Source of the DNA: DATFVJ01 sp963851085
GTDB lineage: Bacteria; Actinomycetota; Actinomycetes; Streptosporangiales; Streptosporangiaceae
Assembly (NCBI GenBank): GCA_963851085.1
Contig: CAWKNX010000010.1
Coordinates: 310,001 to 374,000, forward strand
DNA length: 64,000 nt
Direction: 5' to 3'
The stretch's first letter is position 1. Each line of letters begins with the position of its first letter. Below, one piece after another: positions 1 through 9,525 of this stretch. The translations under genes and the position numbers were made by a program. The notes below the pieces were generated by a model. The model searched no databases. It saw nothing but the letters and a program-made list of their open reading frames with translations, and was not told the origin of the DNA.

Positions 1-273
1 GGCCAGCAGCAGCACCAGGGCGAGGTACATGCCGGAGAACATCGTGGCGTACCAGCCGGGGAACGCGGCGAACATGGCGGCCCCCGCCACGATCAGCCAG
101 ACCTCGTTGCCGTCCCACAACGGCCCGATCGTGTTGATCGCCGCGCGCCGCCCAGGCTCGTCCCGCCCGGCCAGGCCGTGCAGCATGCCGACACCGAAGT
201 CGAAACCCTCCAGCACAAAGAAACCCGTCCACAGCACGGCGATGACGATGAACCAGAACCCGGCCAGTGTCAT
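1..273 (-). CDS. cydB: Cytochrome bd oxidase subunit II, N-terminal part (cut by window edge)
   Basis: Read on the minus strand, the first 91 codons give the start of CydB, the second membrane subunit of the quinol-oxidising cytochrome bd terminal oxidase. Visible family features are the opening helix (MTLAGFWFIVIAVLWTGFF), the FDFGVGML stretch and the WDGNEVW segment, all conserved in CydB. The ATG lies 7 bases downstream of the cydA stop, so the two subunits are made from one transcript. The rest of the gene is outside the window. Confidence 0.93.
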   Translation of the reverse strand, partial: MTLAGFWFIVIAVLWTGFFVLEGFDFGVGMLHGLAGRDEPGRRAAINTIGPLWDGNEVWLIVAGAAMFAAFPGWYATMFSGMYLALVLLLA

Positions 274-280
274 CGCGGCC

Positions 281-1666
281 TCAATACTGGACGGCGGGGA
301 TGGGCAGGCCGGCATCGCCGGCCGGTGCGGCGGGAAGCTCCTTGCGGGCGTAGCGCCGCATCAGCACAAAGTCGACGACACCGAGCACGGTGTACAGGGC
401 GGCGAACACCACCAGGCTGATAACGACGCTGGTGGCGCTGACCGACGGGGACACCCCGTTCCTGGTCAGCTGCACGCCTTGCACGATCCACGGCTGGCGG
501 CCGCTCTCGGTCAGCAGCCAGCCGCCGGTGTTCATCAGGAACGGCAGCACCACCGCCCAGATGGCCGCCCGCAGGAACCACCGCGACACGGCGATCTTCT
601 TCCGCCTGATCAGCCACAGCCCCCACACCCCCAGCCCGAACACCCCCACCGCCGAGTACGCCATCACCCGCATCGCCCAGTACTGGATGAACACGTCCGG
701 CACGTAGTAACCGGGCCCGTACTGGCTCTGGTACTGCGACTGCAGCGGGTTGAGCCCGACCACCTGGCCGTTCCAGTGGTTGGTGGCCAGCAGCGACAGC
801 AGGTGCGGGATCGCGATGATCTGCGTCGGCGTCTGGTCATTATTACCGCCGCCGATCTGGAACAGCGAGAACGAGCACGGCTGGCAGGTGGACCACTGCG
901 CCTCCGCCGCCGCGATCTTCATCGGCTGGTACCTGGCCTCCACCACCCCGAGCTCGCTGCCCACGAACATCGCGAAGATAATCGCCGGGACGAGCACCAC
1001 CAGCGACAGCCGCGCCGACCGGCTGAAGATTTCCCTGCCGTCGCGATGGCGCAGCTGCCACGCCGACACCGCCAGCATGACCGCCGCCCCGGTCACCGCC
1101 GACGCCAGCAGCACATGCGTGTACCCCCACAGGAACACCGGATTGGTCAGCACCGCCCAGATGTCGCTCAGCTGCGCCGCCCCCGCCTTGTTCGTGGTGT
1201 AGCCGACCGGGTGCTGCATCCACGAGTTCGCCGCCATGATGAACGCCGCCGACAGCACCGTGCCCAGCGCGACCGCCCAGATCGTCAGCAGATGCACCCG
1301 CCGCGACAGCCGGTCCCACCCGAACAGCCACAGCCCCAGAAACGTCGACTCCAGGAAAAACGCGGCCAGCCCCTCCATCGCCAGCGGCGCCCCGAAGACA
1401 CCGCCGACCGTCCGTGAATACTGCGACCAGTTCATCCCGAACTGGAACTCCTGCACCAGGCCGGTCACCACGCCGACCGCGATGTTGATCACAAGCAGGG
1501 TGCCGAAGAACCTCGTCAGCCGCAGATACTCATCCCGCTTGCTCCGGTACCACGTCGTCTGCAGCAGCGCGGTCAGAAATGCCAGCCCGATCGTCACCGG
1601 GACGAACAGGAAATGATAGATCGACGTCATCGCGAACTGCCACCGCGCGAGATCGAGCTGGCTCAT
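281..1666 (-). CDS. cydA: Cytochrome bd oxidase subunit I
   Basis: CydA is the haem-bearing subunit of cytochrome bd, which oxidises quinol and reduces oxygen in the membrane with high oxygen affinity. The 461-residue product starts MSQLDLARWQFAMTSIYHF; this contains the conserved N-terminal His (haem b595 ligand region). It has many hydrophobic helices and the GRQPW motif of the quinol-binding loop. I chose the ATG at 1666 because GGGAGG lies just upstream; the frame extends 16 codons further without family similarity. It is followed at once by cydB. No cydCD is visible here, but they could lie beyond the edge. Confidence 0.95.
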   Translation of the reverse strand: MSQLDLARWQFAMTSIYHFLFVPVTIGLAFLTALLQTTWYRSKRDEYLRLTRFFGTLLVINIAVGVVTGLVQEFQFGMNWSQYSRTVGGVFGAPLAMEGLAAFFLESTFLGLWLFGWDRLSRRVHLLTIWAVALGTVLSAAFIMAANSWMQHPVGYTTNKAGAAQLSDIWAVLTNPVFLWGYTHVLLASAVTGAAVMLAVSAWQLRHRDGREIFSRSARLSLVVLVPAIIFAMFVGSELGVVEARYQPMKIAAAEAQWSTCQPCSFSLFQIGGGNNDQTPTQIIAIPHLLSLLATNHWNGQVVGLNPLQSQYQSQYGPGYYVPDVFIQYWAMRVMAYSAVGVFGLGVWGLWLIRRKKIAVSRWFLRAAIWAVVLPFLMNTGGWLLTESGRQPWIVQGVQLTRNGVSPSVSATSVVISLVVFAALYTVLGVVDFVLMRRYARKELPAAPAGDAGLPIPAVQY

Positions 1667-1758
1667 CCGCCCTCCCGTTACGCGATCCGAATTCGCCGTC
1701 TGGTTGACGGGCAACGCCGCCGGAGATCATCTCCGCCGCAGGGCGCCGGCCGAGCCGG

Positions 1759-2040
1759 TCAGGAGGATGACACCGGCCGCGTGTGCTGCTGACCGTTCCG
1801 CCAGGCGCCGACCCCGGCGGCGGTTGCCACCCTGGCCCGGGCCAAATGCCGCTTGGCGAGCTCGCCCGGAGGTGTTTCCATCTGCTGTACCCACCGCCGG
1901 CCGGCCGCGAGTACGGCCGAACTGCCGATCGCCAGGCCGGTCAGCCCGATGACGCCGCCGATACCCATCAGCAGCACCCCGCTGAGCAGCAGTCGTGAGT
2001 TGAGCTGTGGCGCGGCCTGTGTTGTCTCGCTGTCAGTCAT
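1759..2040 (-). CDS. Small membrane protein, unknown function
   Basis: A 93-residue protein with one or two hydrophobic stretches (about residues 18-45, rich in Gly, Leu and Ile) followed by a basic, Ala-rich cytoplasmic-type tail containing WVQQMETPPGELAKRH. The ATG at 2040 has GAGGA eight bases upstream; a GTG two codons earlier is possible. It lies between cydA and a truncated MFS gene on the same strand, so it may once have been co-transcribed with that transporter. I do not recognise a named family. Confidence 0.6.
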   Translation of the reverse strand: MTDSETTQAAPQLNSRLLLSGVLLMGIGGVIGLTGLAIGSSAVLAAGRRWVQQMETPPGELAKRHLARARVATAAGVGAWRNGQQHTRPVSSS

Positions 2041-2096
2041 TGGCACCGTCCTCGACGTCGCGGCTCATCGCAACCTTTGCCCGCGCCGCAGCCGCC

Positions 2097-2228
2097 CTAC
2101 ATCGCCCGCGCCGGGTGATTGCCCGCAGGAGCAGTGAAGATGGTGCTCGCGGCGGGGAACGTGACAAGCACGATGCCCTGCACCAGGCCTGCGGCGTTGA
2201 CGACGGCGGTCTCGGCTCTCGAGGCCAT
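2097..2228 (-). pseudogene. N-terminal stub of an MFS transporter
   Basis: Directly downstream of argF, a frame with a good ribosome site (AGGTGAAGG before ATG) encodes 43 residues. Its core, NAAGLVQGIVLVTFPAAS, followed by TIFT, matches the first helix of a large group of actinobacterial MFS permeases. Similarity stops after about 35 residues and a TAG follows after an unrelated tail. About 400 expected residues are missing, so this is the remnant left by a deletion. The family assignment rests on pattern recognition of one helix. Confidence 0.55.
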
Positions 2229-2248
2229 CCTTCACCTCAGATCGAATC

Positions 2249-3250
2249 TCAGGCGCCAAGCGTCGCGAGCATGATCGCCTTGATCGTGTGCATCCGGTTC
2301 TCGGCCTGGTCGAACACGATCGAGTATGGGGACTCGAATACGTCGTCGGTGACCTCGAGGGCGTCAAGCCCGGTCTTCTCGAAGATCTCCTCGCCAACCT
2401 TCGTGCCGCGGTCGTGGAAGGACGGAAGGCAGTGCATGAACCGGACGTCCGGGTTCCCCGTCGCGCGGATCATGTCCATGTTGACCTGGTACGCGCGGAG
2501 CAGCGCGATCCGCTCATCCCAGACATCCTTGCGCTCCCCCATCGACACCCACACGTCGGTATGCAGGAAATCGGCGCCGCGCACTCCCTGCCCGACGTCC
2601 TCGGTATGGGTGATCCGCGCGCCGGTCCGTTGCGCGATCCGCCGTGCCAAGCTGATCACGCTGTCGTCGTTCCACAGCGAGCGCGGCGCGACCATGCGCA
2701 CGTCCATGCCCATCATCGCTCCGGCCACGAGCAGCGAGTTGCCCATGTTGTTGCGCACGTCGCCGCAGAACGCGAACGCGATCTCGCTGTCGGGCTTGGG
2801 GCTGTGCTCGCGCATCGTCAGCATGTCGCACAGGGACTGGGTTGGATGCCATTCGTCGGTCAGCCCGTTCCACACGGGTACGCCCGCGTGGCGCCCGAGG
2901 ATCTCCACGCCCTCGTGGGCCGCGCCGCGGTACTCGATGCCGTCGTACAGCCGGCCGAGCACCCGCGCGGTGTCCTTGATCGATTCCTTGTGGCCGAGCT
3001 GCGATCCCTCCGGGCCGAGGTAGGTGACGTGCGCGCCCTGGTCGTACGCTGCGACCTCGAACGAGCAACGGGTGCGCGTCGAAGTCTTCTCGAAGATCAG
3101 GGCGATGTTCCTGCCGCGCAGCCGCGGCTGCTCCGCGCCCCTGTACTTCGCCTGCTTGACCTCCGCCGAGATCTCGAGCAGGTACTTCCACTCATCGGGG
3201 CTGAAGTCGACTTCCTTGAGGAAGTTGCGGTCGCGCAGGTTGACCGGCAT
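2249..3250 (-). CDS. argF: Ornithine carbamoyltransferase
   Basis: Transfers the carbamoyl group of carbamoyl phosphate to ornithine, giving citrulline (arginine synthesis), or runs in reverse in the arginine deiminase pathway. The 333-residue length is normal. The carbamoyl-phosphate loop STRTRCSFE is at about residues 57-65, and the ornithine-binding HCLPSFHD is near residue 272. The C-terminal DVFESPYSIVFDQAENRMH is typical of the E. coli ArgF/Pseudomonas ArcB subgroup rather than the shorter anabolic enzyme of most actinobacterial arg operons. No other arginine gene is adjacent, so anabolic versus catabolic role stays open; arcB is the alternative name. Confidence 0.93.
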   Translation of the reverse strand: MPVNLRDRNFLKEVDFSPDEWKYLLEISAEVKQAKYRGAEQPRLRGRNIALIFEKTSTRTRCSFEVAAYDQGAHVTYLGPEGSQLGHKESIKDTARVLGRLYDGIEYRGAAHEGVEILGRHAGVPVWNGLTDEWHPTQSLCDMLTMREHSPKPDSEIAFAFCGDVRNNMGNSLLVAGAMMGMDVRMVAPRSLWNDDSVISLARRIAQRTGARITHTEDVGQGVRGADFLHTDVWVSMGERKDVWDERIALLRAYQVNMDMIRATGNPDVRFMHCLPSFHDRGTKVGEEIFEKTGLDALEVTDDVFESPYSIVFDQAENRMHTIKAIMLATLGA

Positions 3251-3601
3251 CTGATTCTCCTCCGCGGGATCACGTGCGAGCGGGAGGCCGTCGCGGTCCC
3301 GCTCCTCCCCACGGCCGATTCATTACCGTATCGAGGCGCGTGGCGGCATGCGAGTGGGGCAGGGCCTCAGGCCGGCCGGTGCGTGGCCGGCCGCCCCCTG
3401 CCGGACACGTGCGCCGCGGTACAGCGTCGAGCTGCGGCCAAAACGCACGCATCACCCACGACGGGTGAGCCGGCCCTCCGCAGAGCCCTGCAGTCCCGCG
3501 ATCGGCGCGGCCCCACGCAGTCGTTAAGTAGAGGGGTTGTGCGTCCTGGCCGCGCGCGGCGGGGCCCGGGCGGTCCGGTCCGGTGCGTCGCGACCGCCGG
3601 G
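3251..3601. other. Intergenic region upstream of argF
   Basis: About 350 bases between the argF start and the stop of the ThDP enzyme, both on the minus strand. It must hold the argF promoter, but I see no clear ARG-box, terminator hairpin or coding frame with family similarity. Confidence 0.5.
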
Positions 3602-5335
3602 TCAGACCGCTGGCAGGTGGGCGCTGAGCACGGCCGACCTGCCGCCTTGGACCGCGGCGAGCGCCTCCTTCAGTGCCTGCGGCAGCTCGGCGGGATCCGT
3701 GACGGTCCGGCCGAACGCGCCTCCCGCCGCGGCGGCGATTCCCGGCAGGTCGGCTTCTGGCTCGAAACTCACGTTGAAGTCGTCCCCAGCGGCGGCGGCT
3801 CCGCCTGGATGGATGGCGAGCACGGACTGCTTGGGGGCTCGCCAGCCCCGGTTGTCGTAGATCACCGTGAGGGCAGGCGTGCCGTAGCGCCGTGCCACCC
3901 AGTGCGCGGAGGAGGGCACGCCGAATAGGTAACTGCCGTCGCCGACGAGGCAGACGACGGTCCGGCCAGGTGCGGCGAGCTTGGCGCCGACGGCGCCGCC
4001 GCCGGCGAAACCGAGCGCGCTGCCGCCACTGTTGATCAGCGAGCCCGGCCGGCTCAGCCGCAGGTGCTCGGCGACCGTCTTGAGGTTCGTGACAGGCTCG
4101 GCGAGGATCAACGCGTCCTGGCCTTCGAGCGCGTCCCGGATGCACGCCGTCAGGTACGCGGGCGTGATCACCGCGTCCCGCACCTGCTCGCGCTCGGCCC
4201 AGGCTGCCCGCTGCTCGTCGTGCACTGCGGTCGCCGCTGCCCGCCGCGCGGCCACGGCGGCGGGGTCGGCCAGGCCGCTGCCGAGCACGAAGTCGTGCAG
4301 TTGCCGCAGGGCCACCCGCGAGTTCGCGGCGGCGAACCGGCGGGCGGGAATGTGCCACATCGGCATCTGATACTTCAGCGGATCGACGTCGATGCAGTAG
4401 ATCTCGGCACCGGCGGACGGGCGGCTCGTCGTGTGGATCCACGGCACGTCGGTGTCCACGACGAGGATCGTGTCCGCCTCGGCGAGCAGCTGATTCTGCT
4501 GCCCGGGCGTCCACTCGTAACCCCAGTGCAGGTAGTGATCGGAAGGAAAGTTGACGTGGCTGGCGGCCGCCTCGATCACCGGGACGGCGAGGAGTTCGCA
4601 GAACCTGACCAGTTCGTCCACGGCCGCCGGGTTCCTGCCGAGATAGGACGTGATCACAAGCGGCCGCCGCGCGGCGGCGAGCGCGCCGCCGATCTCGGCC
4701 ACCACGTCTGGGTCGAGCGCGCCGGGCGCGATGGGGGTGTAGTGGGCCGGGTCGGCCGTCTGGGGCTCCAGCGTCTCTTCCATCACCTCCCGCGGGCCAA
4801 CCAGGTAGACCGGGCCCGCGGGCTCGCTGCGCGCGATCTGGAGCGCACGGTGGACAATTTGCTTGACGTTGCGCCCGGTGCGGATCTCGTTGTCGTACTT
4901 GGTGTAGTTGCGCAGGATGCCGCGCTGGTCGTGGACATCCTGGATCCAGTGGATGAATTCGTTGCGGCTGCCGGGCAGTTCGCCCTCGATCGTGAAGGGC
5001 GCGGACCCCGCGAGGATCAATACGGGCGCGCGGCCGCGTGCCGCGTTGGCAACCACGCCGCCCAGGTTCATCGTGCCCGAGTCCACGTGCACGAGGACGG
5101 CCTGCGGTTGCCGCGTGACGAGGGCGTAGGCATGCGCCGCGCTGAACGCCACCGTTTCGTGCGGGCACACGATGAGCTCGGGCATGCGCGCACGTGATCC
5201 GTCGGCGCTCGCCTGTGCCAGTGCCTCGATCAGCGAGGGATGATCGCTGCCGAGGTTGGCGAACAGATAGCGAACCCCGCCCTCGTGCAGCGCCTCGAGC
5301 AACGCGGTGCTCGTCGTGTAGGGCCGGTCGGTCAC
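3602..5335 (-). CDS. Thiamine-diphosphate enzyme of the acetolactate synthase/benzoylformate decarboxylase superfamily
   Basis: A 577-residue protein with the three-domain ThDP-enzyme layout. The N-terminal pyrimidine-binding domain holds the catalytic Glu (CPHETVAF, residue 60); there is a central domain; the C-terminal pyrophosphate domain has the metal motif GDGSYLFG ending in YDNRGW (about residues 462-495). It is usually annotated only as a thiamine-pyrophosphate-requiring protein, because the fingerprints of acetolactate synthase and benzoylformate decarboxylase are incomplete. The GTG start has AAGGAG nine bases upstream. It stands alone, so its substrate cannot be read from context. 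Confidence 0.85.
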   Translation of the reverse strand: MTDRPYTTSTALLEALHEGGVRYLFANLGSDHPSLIEALAQASADGSRARMPELIVCPHETVAFSAAHAYALVTRQPQAVLVHVDSGTMNLGGVVANAARGRAPVLILAGSAPFTIEGELPGSRNEFIHWIQDVHDQRGILRNYTKYDNEIRTGRNVKQIVHRALQIARSEPAGPVYLVGPREVMEETLEPQTADPAHYTPIAPGALDPDVVAEIGGALAAARRPLVITSYLGRNPAAVDELVRFCELLAVPVIEAAASHVNFPSDHYLHWGYEWTPGQQNQLLAEADTILVVDTDVPWIHTTSRPSAGAEIYCIDVDPLKYQMPMWHIPARRFAAANSRVALRQLHDFVLGSGLADPAAVAARRAAATAVHDEQRAAWAEREQVRDAVITPAYLTACIRDALEGQDALILAEPVTNLKTVAEHLRLSRPGSLINSGGSALGFAGGGAVGAKLAAPGRTVVCLVGDGSYLFGVPSSAHWVARRYGTPALTVIYDNRGWRAPKQSVLAIHPGGAAAAGDDFNVSFEPEADLPGIAAAAGGAFGRTVTDPAELPQALKEALAAVQGGRSAVLSAHLPAV

Positions 5336-5400
5336 GTTCTGGCGCTCCTTGCCCTGTCGGTTCTCCAGACGGCACGCTGCCCGCAGATCGTCGCCAACGG

Positions 5401-6009
5401 CTAGCTGTCCCGTAAATCCATCGCGTGCTTGACGAGAGTGATCAGAGTGGCCTTGGTGGGTTCACGGCCGCGCGCGTCGCAATGTACGACAGGTACCTGC
5501 GCGCCGAGCGACAGTGCGTCCCGCACCGCGTCCGCGGGGTGCGGATACTGCCCGTAGAACCCGTTGATGCCGATAATGAAAGGTAGCCTGGCCGCCTCGA
5601 AGTAGTCGACCGCGGGAAACGAGTCGGACAGCCGCCGCGTGTCGACGAGCACGACCGCGCCGATCGCGCCCCGTACCAGGTCGTCCCACATGAACCAGAA
5701 ACGTTCCTGGCCTGGGGCGCCGAACAGGTACAGGATCAGCCCCGCGTCCAGGGTTGCACGGCCGAAGTCCATGGCCACCGTCGTGGTGCCCTTGCCTGGC
5801 ACCAGCGATGGATTGTCGATACCTGTCGCCGCGGACGTCATCACCGCCTCCGTGGTCAGCGGCGTGATCTCCGAGACAGAACCAACGAACGTCGTCTTAC
5901 CCACGCCGAAGCCGCCCGCCACGACGATCTTCACCGACGTCACAGCGCTGGCGCTGCCCGTCAGAGCATGGCGGTCCCGGGTGGCGCCCGTGCCGGATGT
6001 GCCTGTCAC
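5401..6009 (-). CDS. Conservon 1 GTPase (CvnD-type)
   Basis: A Ras/MglA-like small GTPase of the Streptomyces conservon type, thought to relay signals from CvnA/CvnB at the membrane. The P-loop GGFGVGKTT is at about residues 32-40. The switch-region block AMDFGRATL and the GAPGQERFWFMWD segment follow. I start at GTG 6009 (202 residues, AGGA nine bases upstream) because the 20 codons before it have no family similarity. It follows the roadblock gene after 179 bases. A DUF742 (CvnC) gene would be expected in that space; none is present. Confidence 0.88.
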   Translation of the reverse strand: MTGTSGTGATRDRHALTGSASAVTSVKIVVAGGFGVGKTTFVGSVSEITPLTTEAVMTSAATGIDNPSLVPGKGTTTVAMDFGRATLDAGLILYLFGAPGQERFWFMWDDLVRGAIGAVVLVDTRRLSDSFPAVDYFEAARLPFIIGINGFYGQYPHPADAVRDALSLGAQVPVVHCDARGREPTKATLITLVKHAMDLRDS

Positions 6010-6188
6010 TGCCTCACGTCCTGATCTGATCCTCACCGGCGTAGCGGCCGAGATCGAAAACAGGCGCATGCCGGTGCCGTCTCAAGGTGTTGCCCTGCGG
6101 ATCCGCGCTGTCCGCACGAATCCGCATGACGAGCGCAGATCCACATACCCCGCGGCACGTCCCGGGCCCGGAGCGTGCCGCGAGCTAC

Positions 6189-6614
6189 CTATGTCCGCTG
6201 CCCGAACGCGTGCGCAGTGCCGCGTACGGGCGGCGTGAGCACGCTGCCAGCGCGCTCCGCCAGCAGCGTCATCTCGTATGCGACCAAGCCCATGTCGCAG
6301 TCCCGGCGCGCGAGCACGGCCAGGATGGAGCCGTTGTTGATCGCCATCACGATCAGTACTCCACGCTGCATCTCCACCACGGTCTGGGTGACCGTGCCAC
6401 CCTCGAAGATCCGGGATGCGCCCTGGGTCAGGCTGGTCAGCCCGGACGTGACCGCCGCAAGCTGATCGGCACGGTCCGGGGGAAGCCCAGCGGAGCACGC
6501 TACCGGTATGCCGTCAGACGACACCACGAGTGCGTGCGCGACATCGGGGACACGCTCGATGAAGTTGTTGATCATCCAGCCCAGATCCTGTACCGGGTAA
6601 CCTGCCGGATTCAA
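6189..6614 (-). CDS. Conservon 1 roadblock/LC7 protein (CvnB-type)
   Basis: A 141-residue roadblock/LC7 domain protein, the predicted regulator of the CvnD GTPase that binds the CvnA kinase. It shows the family opening DLGWMINNFIERVPDVAHALVV, the SSDGIPVACS turn, and the GSILAVLARRDCDMGLVAYEM core. The start is best placed at TTG 6614, with GAGGAG six bases upstream; the longer upstream frame is Arg-rich and unlike the family. It sits 178 bases after cvnA1, a wider gap than the overlapping pairs in conservons 2 and 3. Confidence 0.88.
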   Translation of the reverse strand: MNPAGYPVQDLGWMINNFIERVPDVAHALVVSSDGIPVACSAGLPPDRADQLAAVTSGLTSLTQGASRIFEGGTVTQTVVEMQRGVLIVMAINNGSILAVLARRDCDMGLVAYEMTLLAERAGSVLTPPVRGTAHAFGQRT

Positions 6615-6792
6615 CAGATGCTCCTCTCCACGCGAACGCGTACCACTGCTGCGCTCCGCCGTGTCTTTCAATCGTTTCAGCAGACCTTGTCCGTAGACCC
6701 GGCCTCGTCGATGATTACCGCGTCCATGTTGTGCGCCATGCCGGGCGCCTGACCGTAACTCTCCAGGCTCCGAACTGGCTGGATCACCGCTC

Positions 6793-9525
6793 TCATCCAT
6801 CCGGGGGGGTCTCCGTCTTGATCGCGGCGCGCGCCCGGCGCACACCCTGCTGGAAGCTTGCCATCCGATTACGGGCATTCTCCGCGGAATGCGCCGGATT
6901 CGCTGGCGCCGAGACGCGGGTGCCGGCCGAGCCGGGGACGATGTTGGCCTGCGGGACGCGCCGTGGCAAGCCGGCGGAGGTCAGCCCACCGGCCGACGGC
7001 GCGGCCGCGCCCTTGGCGGCGCGCCAGCCCTCGTCGCCTGCCGACCTCCACTCCGGCATGCCGGCCAGGCCATTCGCCGTCACCTCGGCCACGTCCTCGT
7101 CTCGCTGCAGCGAACGCCCGCGGCGGTTGAACCAATCAGATTCGAGCGAGTCGTAGATCGGGAGCCTGGCGTCAGGTCCCTGCGGCACGCCCGCCGGGAC
7201 CACCACGGGAGTGATCTCACGCATCGGCTGCGCGAACTGCATGGGACCCGTCTCGGCCCGCCGGATCGGCCTGGTGTCCGCGTCACCCATCGGCCCGGTA
7301 CCGGCGCGCTGGATCGGCCCGGTGTCCGCACCGCGGAACGGGCTGATCTCTGCCGGGCGGCCCGCGCCTGGCCAATCATTCGAGGGCAGCGCGGGCGCGT
7401 TGAAGATCGGGGGCTGAGAGGGCGGATTCCACGCCTCGACGGCCGAGGTGGGGCCTGGTTCGAGTGTGCCGAGACGCCGCAGCCATGTGGTCGGTGGCGT
7501 GATCTCCTGCGAGATCAAGGTGTCGGGGAGCCAGATAAGTGCGGTAAGACCGCCAAGCTCGGGCTGGCGCAGCCGCACCCGGATCCCGTGCCGTGCGGCC
7601 AGCCGGGCCACCACGAACAGGCCCATGCGGCGGGAGACAGCGACATCCACGACCGGCGGGTTCTCCAGCCGCCAGTTCGCGTGCGCCATCTCCTCTGCAC
7701 CCATCCCGACGCCCTGGTCGGTGATGTCGAGCAGCACGCCGCCGCTGTTCAGCAGGTGACCTGCCACCTTGACGGGGGTGTCGCCCGGTGAGAAGGACGT
7801 CGCGTTCTCAAGCAACTCGGCGAGCAGGTGCACCACGTCGTTGACCGCGTTACCCGCGACCGAGGTACCCGGCTGGATGTTCAGGCTGACCCGCTCGTAC
7901 TGCTCGATTTCAGATACGGCGGCCCGGAGCACGTCGACGAGCGTGACCGGCTTGCCCCACCGCCGCACCGTCTCGTGACCCGCGAGGACCAGCAGGTTCT
8001 CCGAATTGCGGCGCATCCGGGTGGCGAGGTGATCCATCCGGAACAGGTTCGACAGCCGCTCCGCGTCCTGCTCACCCTGCTCCAGCTCGTCAATGAGCCG
8101 GATCTGGCGCTCCACCAGGGACTGGCTGCGCCGCGACAGGCTGACGAACATGGCGTTGACGTTGCCGCGCAGCATGGCTTCGTTGGCCGCGAGCCGCAGC
8201 GCCTCCCGGTGCACCTGGTCGAACGCCCGCGCGACCTCACCCACCTCGTCGGTCGAGGTGACGTCGATCGGGTCGACCTCGAAGGTCTCACCGCCGCCTC
8301 CGGTCTCGCTGAGCTGCCGCACCTTCTCGGGCAGCCGCACCCCGGCCACGTCGAGTGCGCCGGCCCGCAGCCGGCGCAGCGGGCGGACCATGGACCTGGC
8401 GATGATCGCGGTCACGATCAGGACGACGATGAGGATCAGCAGCACCACGACGCCGGTCAGCGCGGCGGAGCGGGCGGCGCCCTGCTGCAGTACCCGGGCT
8501 TGCGCGATGATCGAGTTGACCACCTGGTTCTCGACGTCACGCATCTGGTTGATGGTGGTGGACATGGCCGCGTACCAATTCTGGCTCGCGAGCGTGCTCG
8601 TGGTCCCGGTGAGCAGGGGTGTGTTGCTGCTGCCCAGCGTGATCGCGTGCTGTTCGAGGTTCTGCGCGAGGTCGTCCTGCGCGCCGGTCACCGTGTCAGC
8701 GAACTGCTGCTGCTCGGCGACCGAGGTCGAGGCCACGAAAGTGGAAAGGTCGCTGGCCTGCTGCGCCTGCGCGGCGGCCAGGGCGTTCATCTCGTTGGGC
8801 GTGATCTGCCCCGCGATGAACGCGGCGTAGAGGATGGCGCGCTGCTGCGACGCCTGGTCCTTCATCCGCGAGAGCAGGCCGAGCGTCCGGACACTGTCGC
8901 TCAGCGCCGGGTTGGCGCTGCCCTGGGCGATCTCGTCGTTGAGCGCGAACATCGCGGCGATGGCCTGCGAGTAGTCCGTGATCATGGGCAGCGCGGGGAG
9001 CTTGCTGCGCAGCGCGGCATCCCGGAGGCCCTGGAGGTCCTTGATCCTGGCCAGCACCGCCGCGAGCTGCTCACGCGTCCCTGTCGGGTACGCGCCGCTG
9101 ATGCCCGCCGCGTTCGCGCGGACGGTCTTTGACAGGGCGTCGGTGATCCCGTACTGGTTGCGCAGCGTCGCTTGACCGCTGCGCGGCCTGCCGGCCGCGA
9201 TGAATCCCGCCGTGATGTCGCGCTCGTCCTCCATGGCCTGCGCGAGCTTGGTTACGTCACCGCCGAGTACGGCAAGCTGCTGGATGCGCTGAAACGTATC
9301 GGCGCTGTGCACCGCCGACTCGATCCTGATGCCGCCGAGCGCGATGGCGGTGACGGTGGGGATCGCGATGAGAGCGAGCAGCCTCCAGCGCACCCGCCAG
9401 TTTTTGAGCGCCAGGGCAGAGCCCGTTCGCCCCTTACGGGGGTTGGTGCCGCTCGCTTGGCCCGGAGCGGCCGTCGCAGGTGCGGCGGGCTGACTGGCGT
9501 GTGTGTGGCTGTCTTGATCGATCAT
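6793..9525 (-). CDS. Conservon 1 sensor histidine kinase-like protein (CvnA-type)
   Basis: A 910-residue membrane sensor. Two membrane helices (about residues 48-68 and 352-377) bracket a helical extracytoplasmic region of the nitrate/nitrite-sensing type. HAMP follows, then a dimerisation helix with FRMDHLATRMRR and an ATPase domain with N-box LLAELLENATSFSP near residue 565 and DQGVGM. The last 220 residues are Pro- and Gly-rich with repeated GPIxRAxTGP units, as in other CvnA proteins. The ATG at 9525 is preceded by GGA; an in-frame GTG at 9540 is the alternative. It heads the conservon and faces the importer operon across a 400-base divergent region. Confidence 0.88.
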   Translation of the reverse strand: MIDQDSHTHASQPAAPATAAPGQASGTNPRKGRTGSALALKNWRVRWRLLALIAIPTVTAIALGGIRIESAVHSADTFQRIQQLAVLGGDVTKLAQAMEDERDITAGFIAAGRPRSGQATLRNQYGITDALSKTVRANAAGISGAYPTGTREQLAAVLARIKDLQGLRDAALRSKLPALPMITDYSQAIAAMFALNDEIAQGSANPALSDSVRTLGLLSRMKDQASQQRAILYAAFIAGQITPNEMNALAAAQAQQASDLSTFVASTSVAEQQQFADTVTGAQDDLAQNLEQHAITLGSSNTPLLTGTTSTLASQNWYAAMSTTINQMRDVENQVVNSIIAQARVLQQGAARSAALTGVVVLLILIVVLIVTAIIARSMVRPLRRLRAGALDVAGVRLPEKVRQLSETGGGGETFEVDPIDVTSTDEVGEVARAFDQVHREALRLAANEAMLRGNVNAMFVSLSRRSQSLVERQIRLIDELEQGEQDAERLSNLFRMDHLATRMRRNSENLLVLAGHETVRRWGKPVTLVDVLRAAVSEIEQYERVSLNIQPGTSVAGNAVNDVVHLLAELLENATSFSPGDTPVKVAGHLLNSGGVLLDITDQGVGMGAEEMAHANWRLENPPVVDVAVSRRMGLFVVARLAARHGIRVRLRQPELGGLTALIWLPDTLISQEITPPTTWLRRLGTLEPGPTSAVEAWNPPSQPPIFNAPALPSNDWPGAGRPAEISPFRGADTGPIQRAGTGPMGDADTRPIRRAETGPMQFAQPMREITPVVVPAGVPQGPDARLPIYDSLESDWFNRRGRSLQRDEDVAEVTANGLAGMPEWRSAGDEGWRAAKGAAAPSAGGLTSAGLPRRVPQANIVPGSAGTRVSAPANPAHSAENARNRMASFQQGVRRARAAIKTETPPDG

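Noticed and set aside
29..1417. 462-codon open frame antisense to cydA
   Set aside because: It is Arg/His/Pro-rich with no family similarity and lies opposite a well-supported gene; it follows from GC-biased third positions.
3270..5375. 701-codon minus frame overlapping the ThDP enzyme
   Set aside because: Same strand but shifted frame; Arg-rich composition without motifs, while the other frame has all ThDP signatures.
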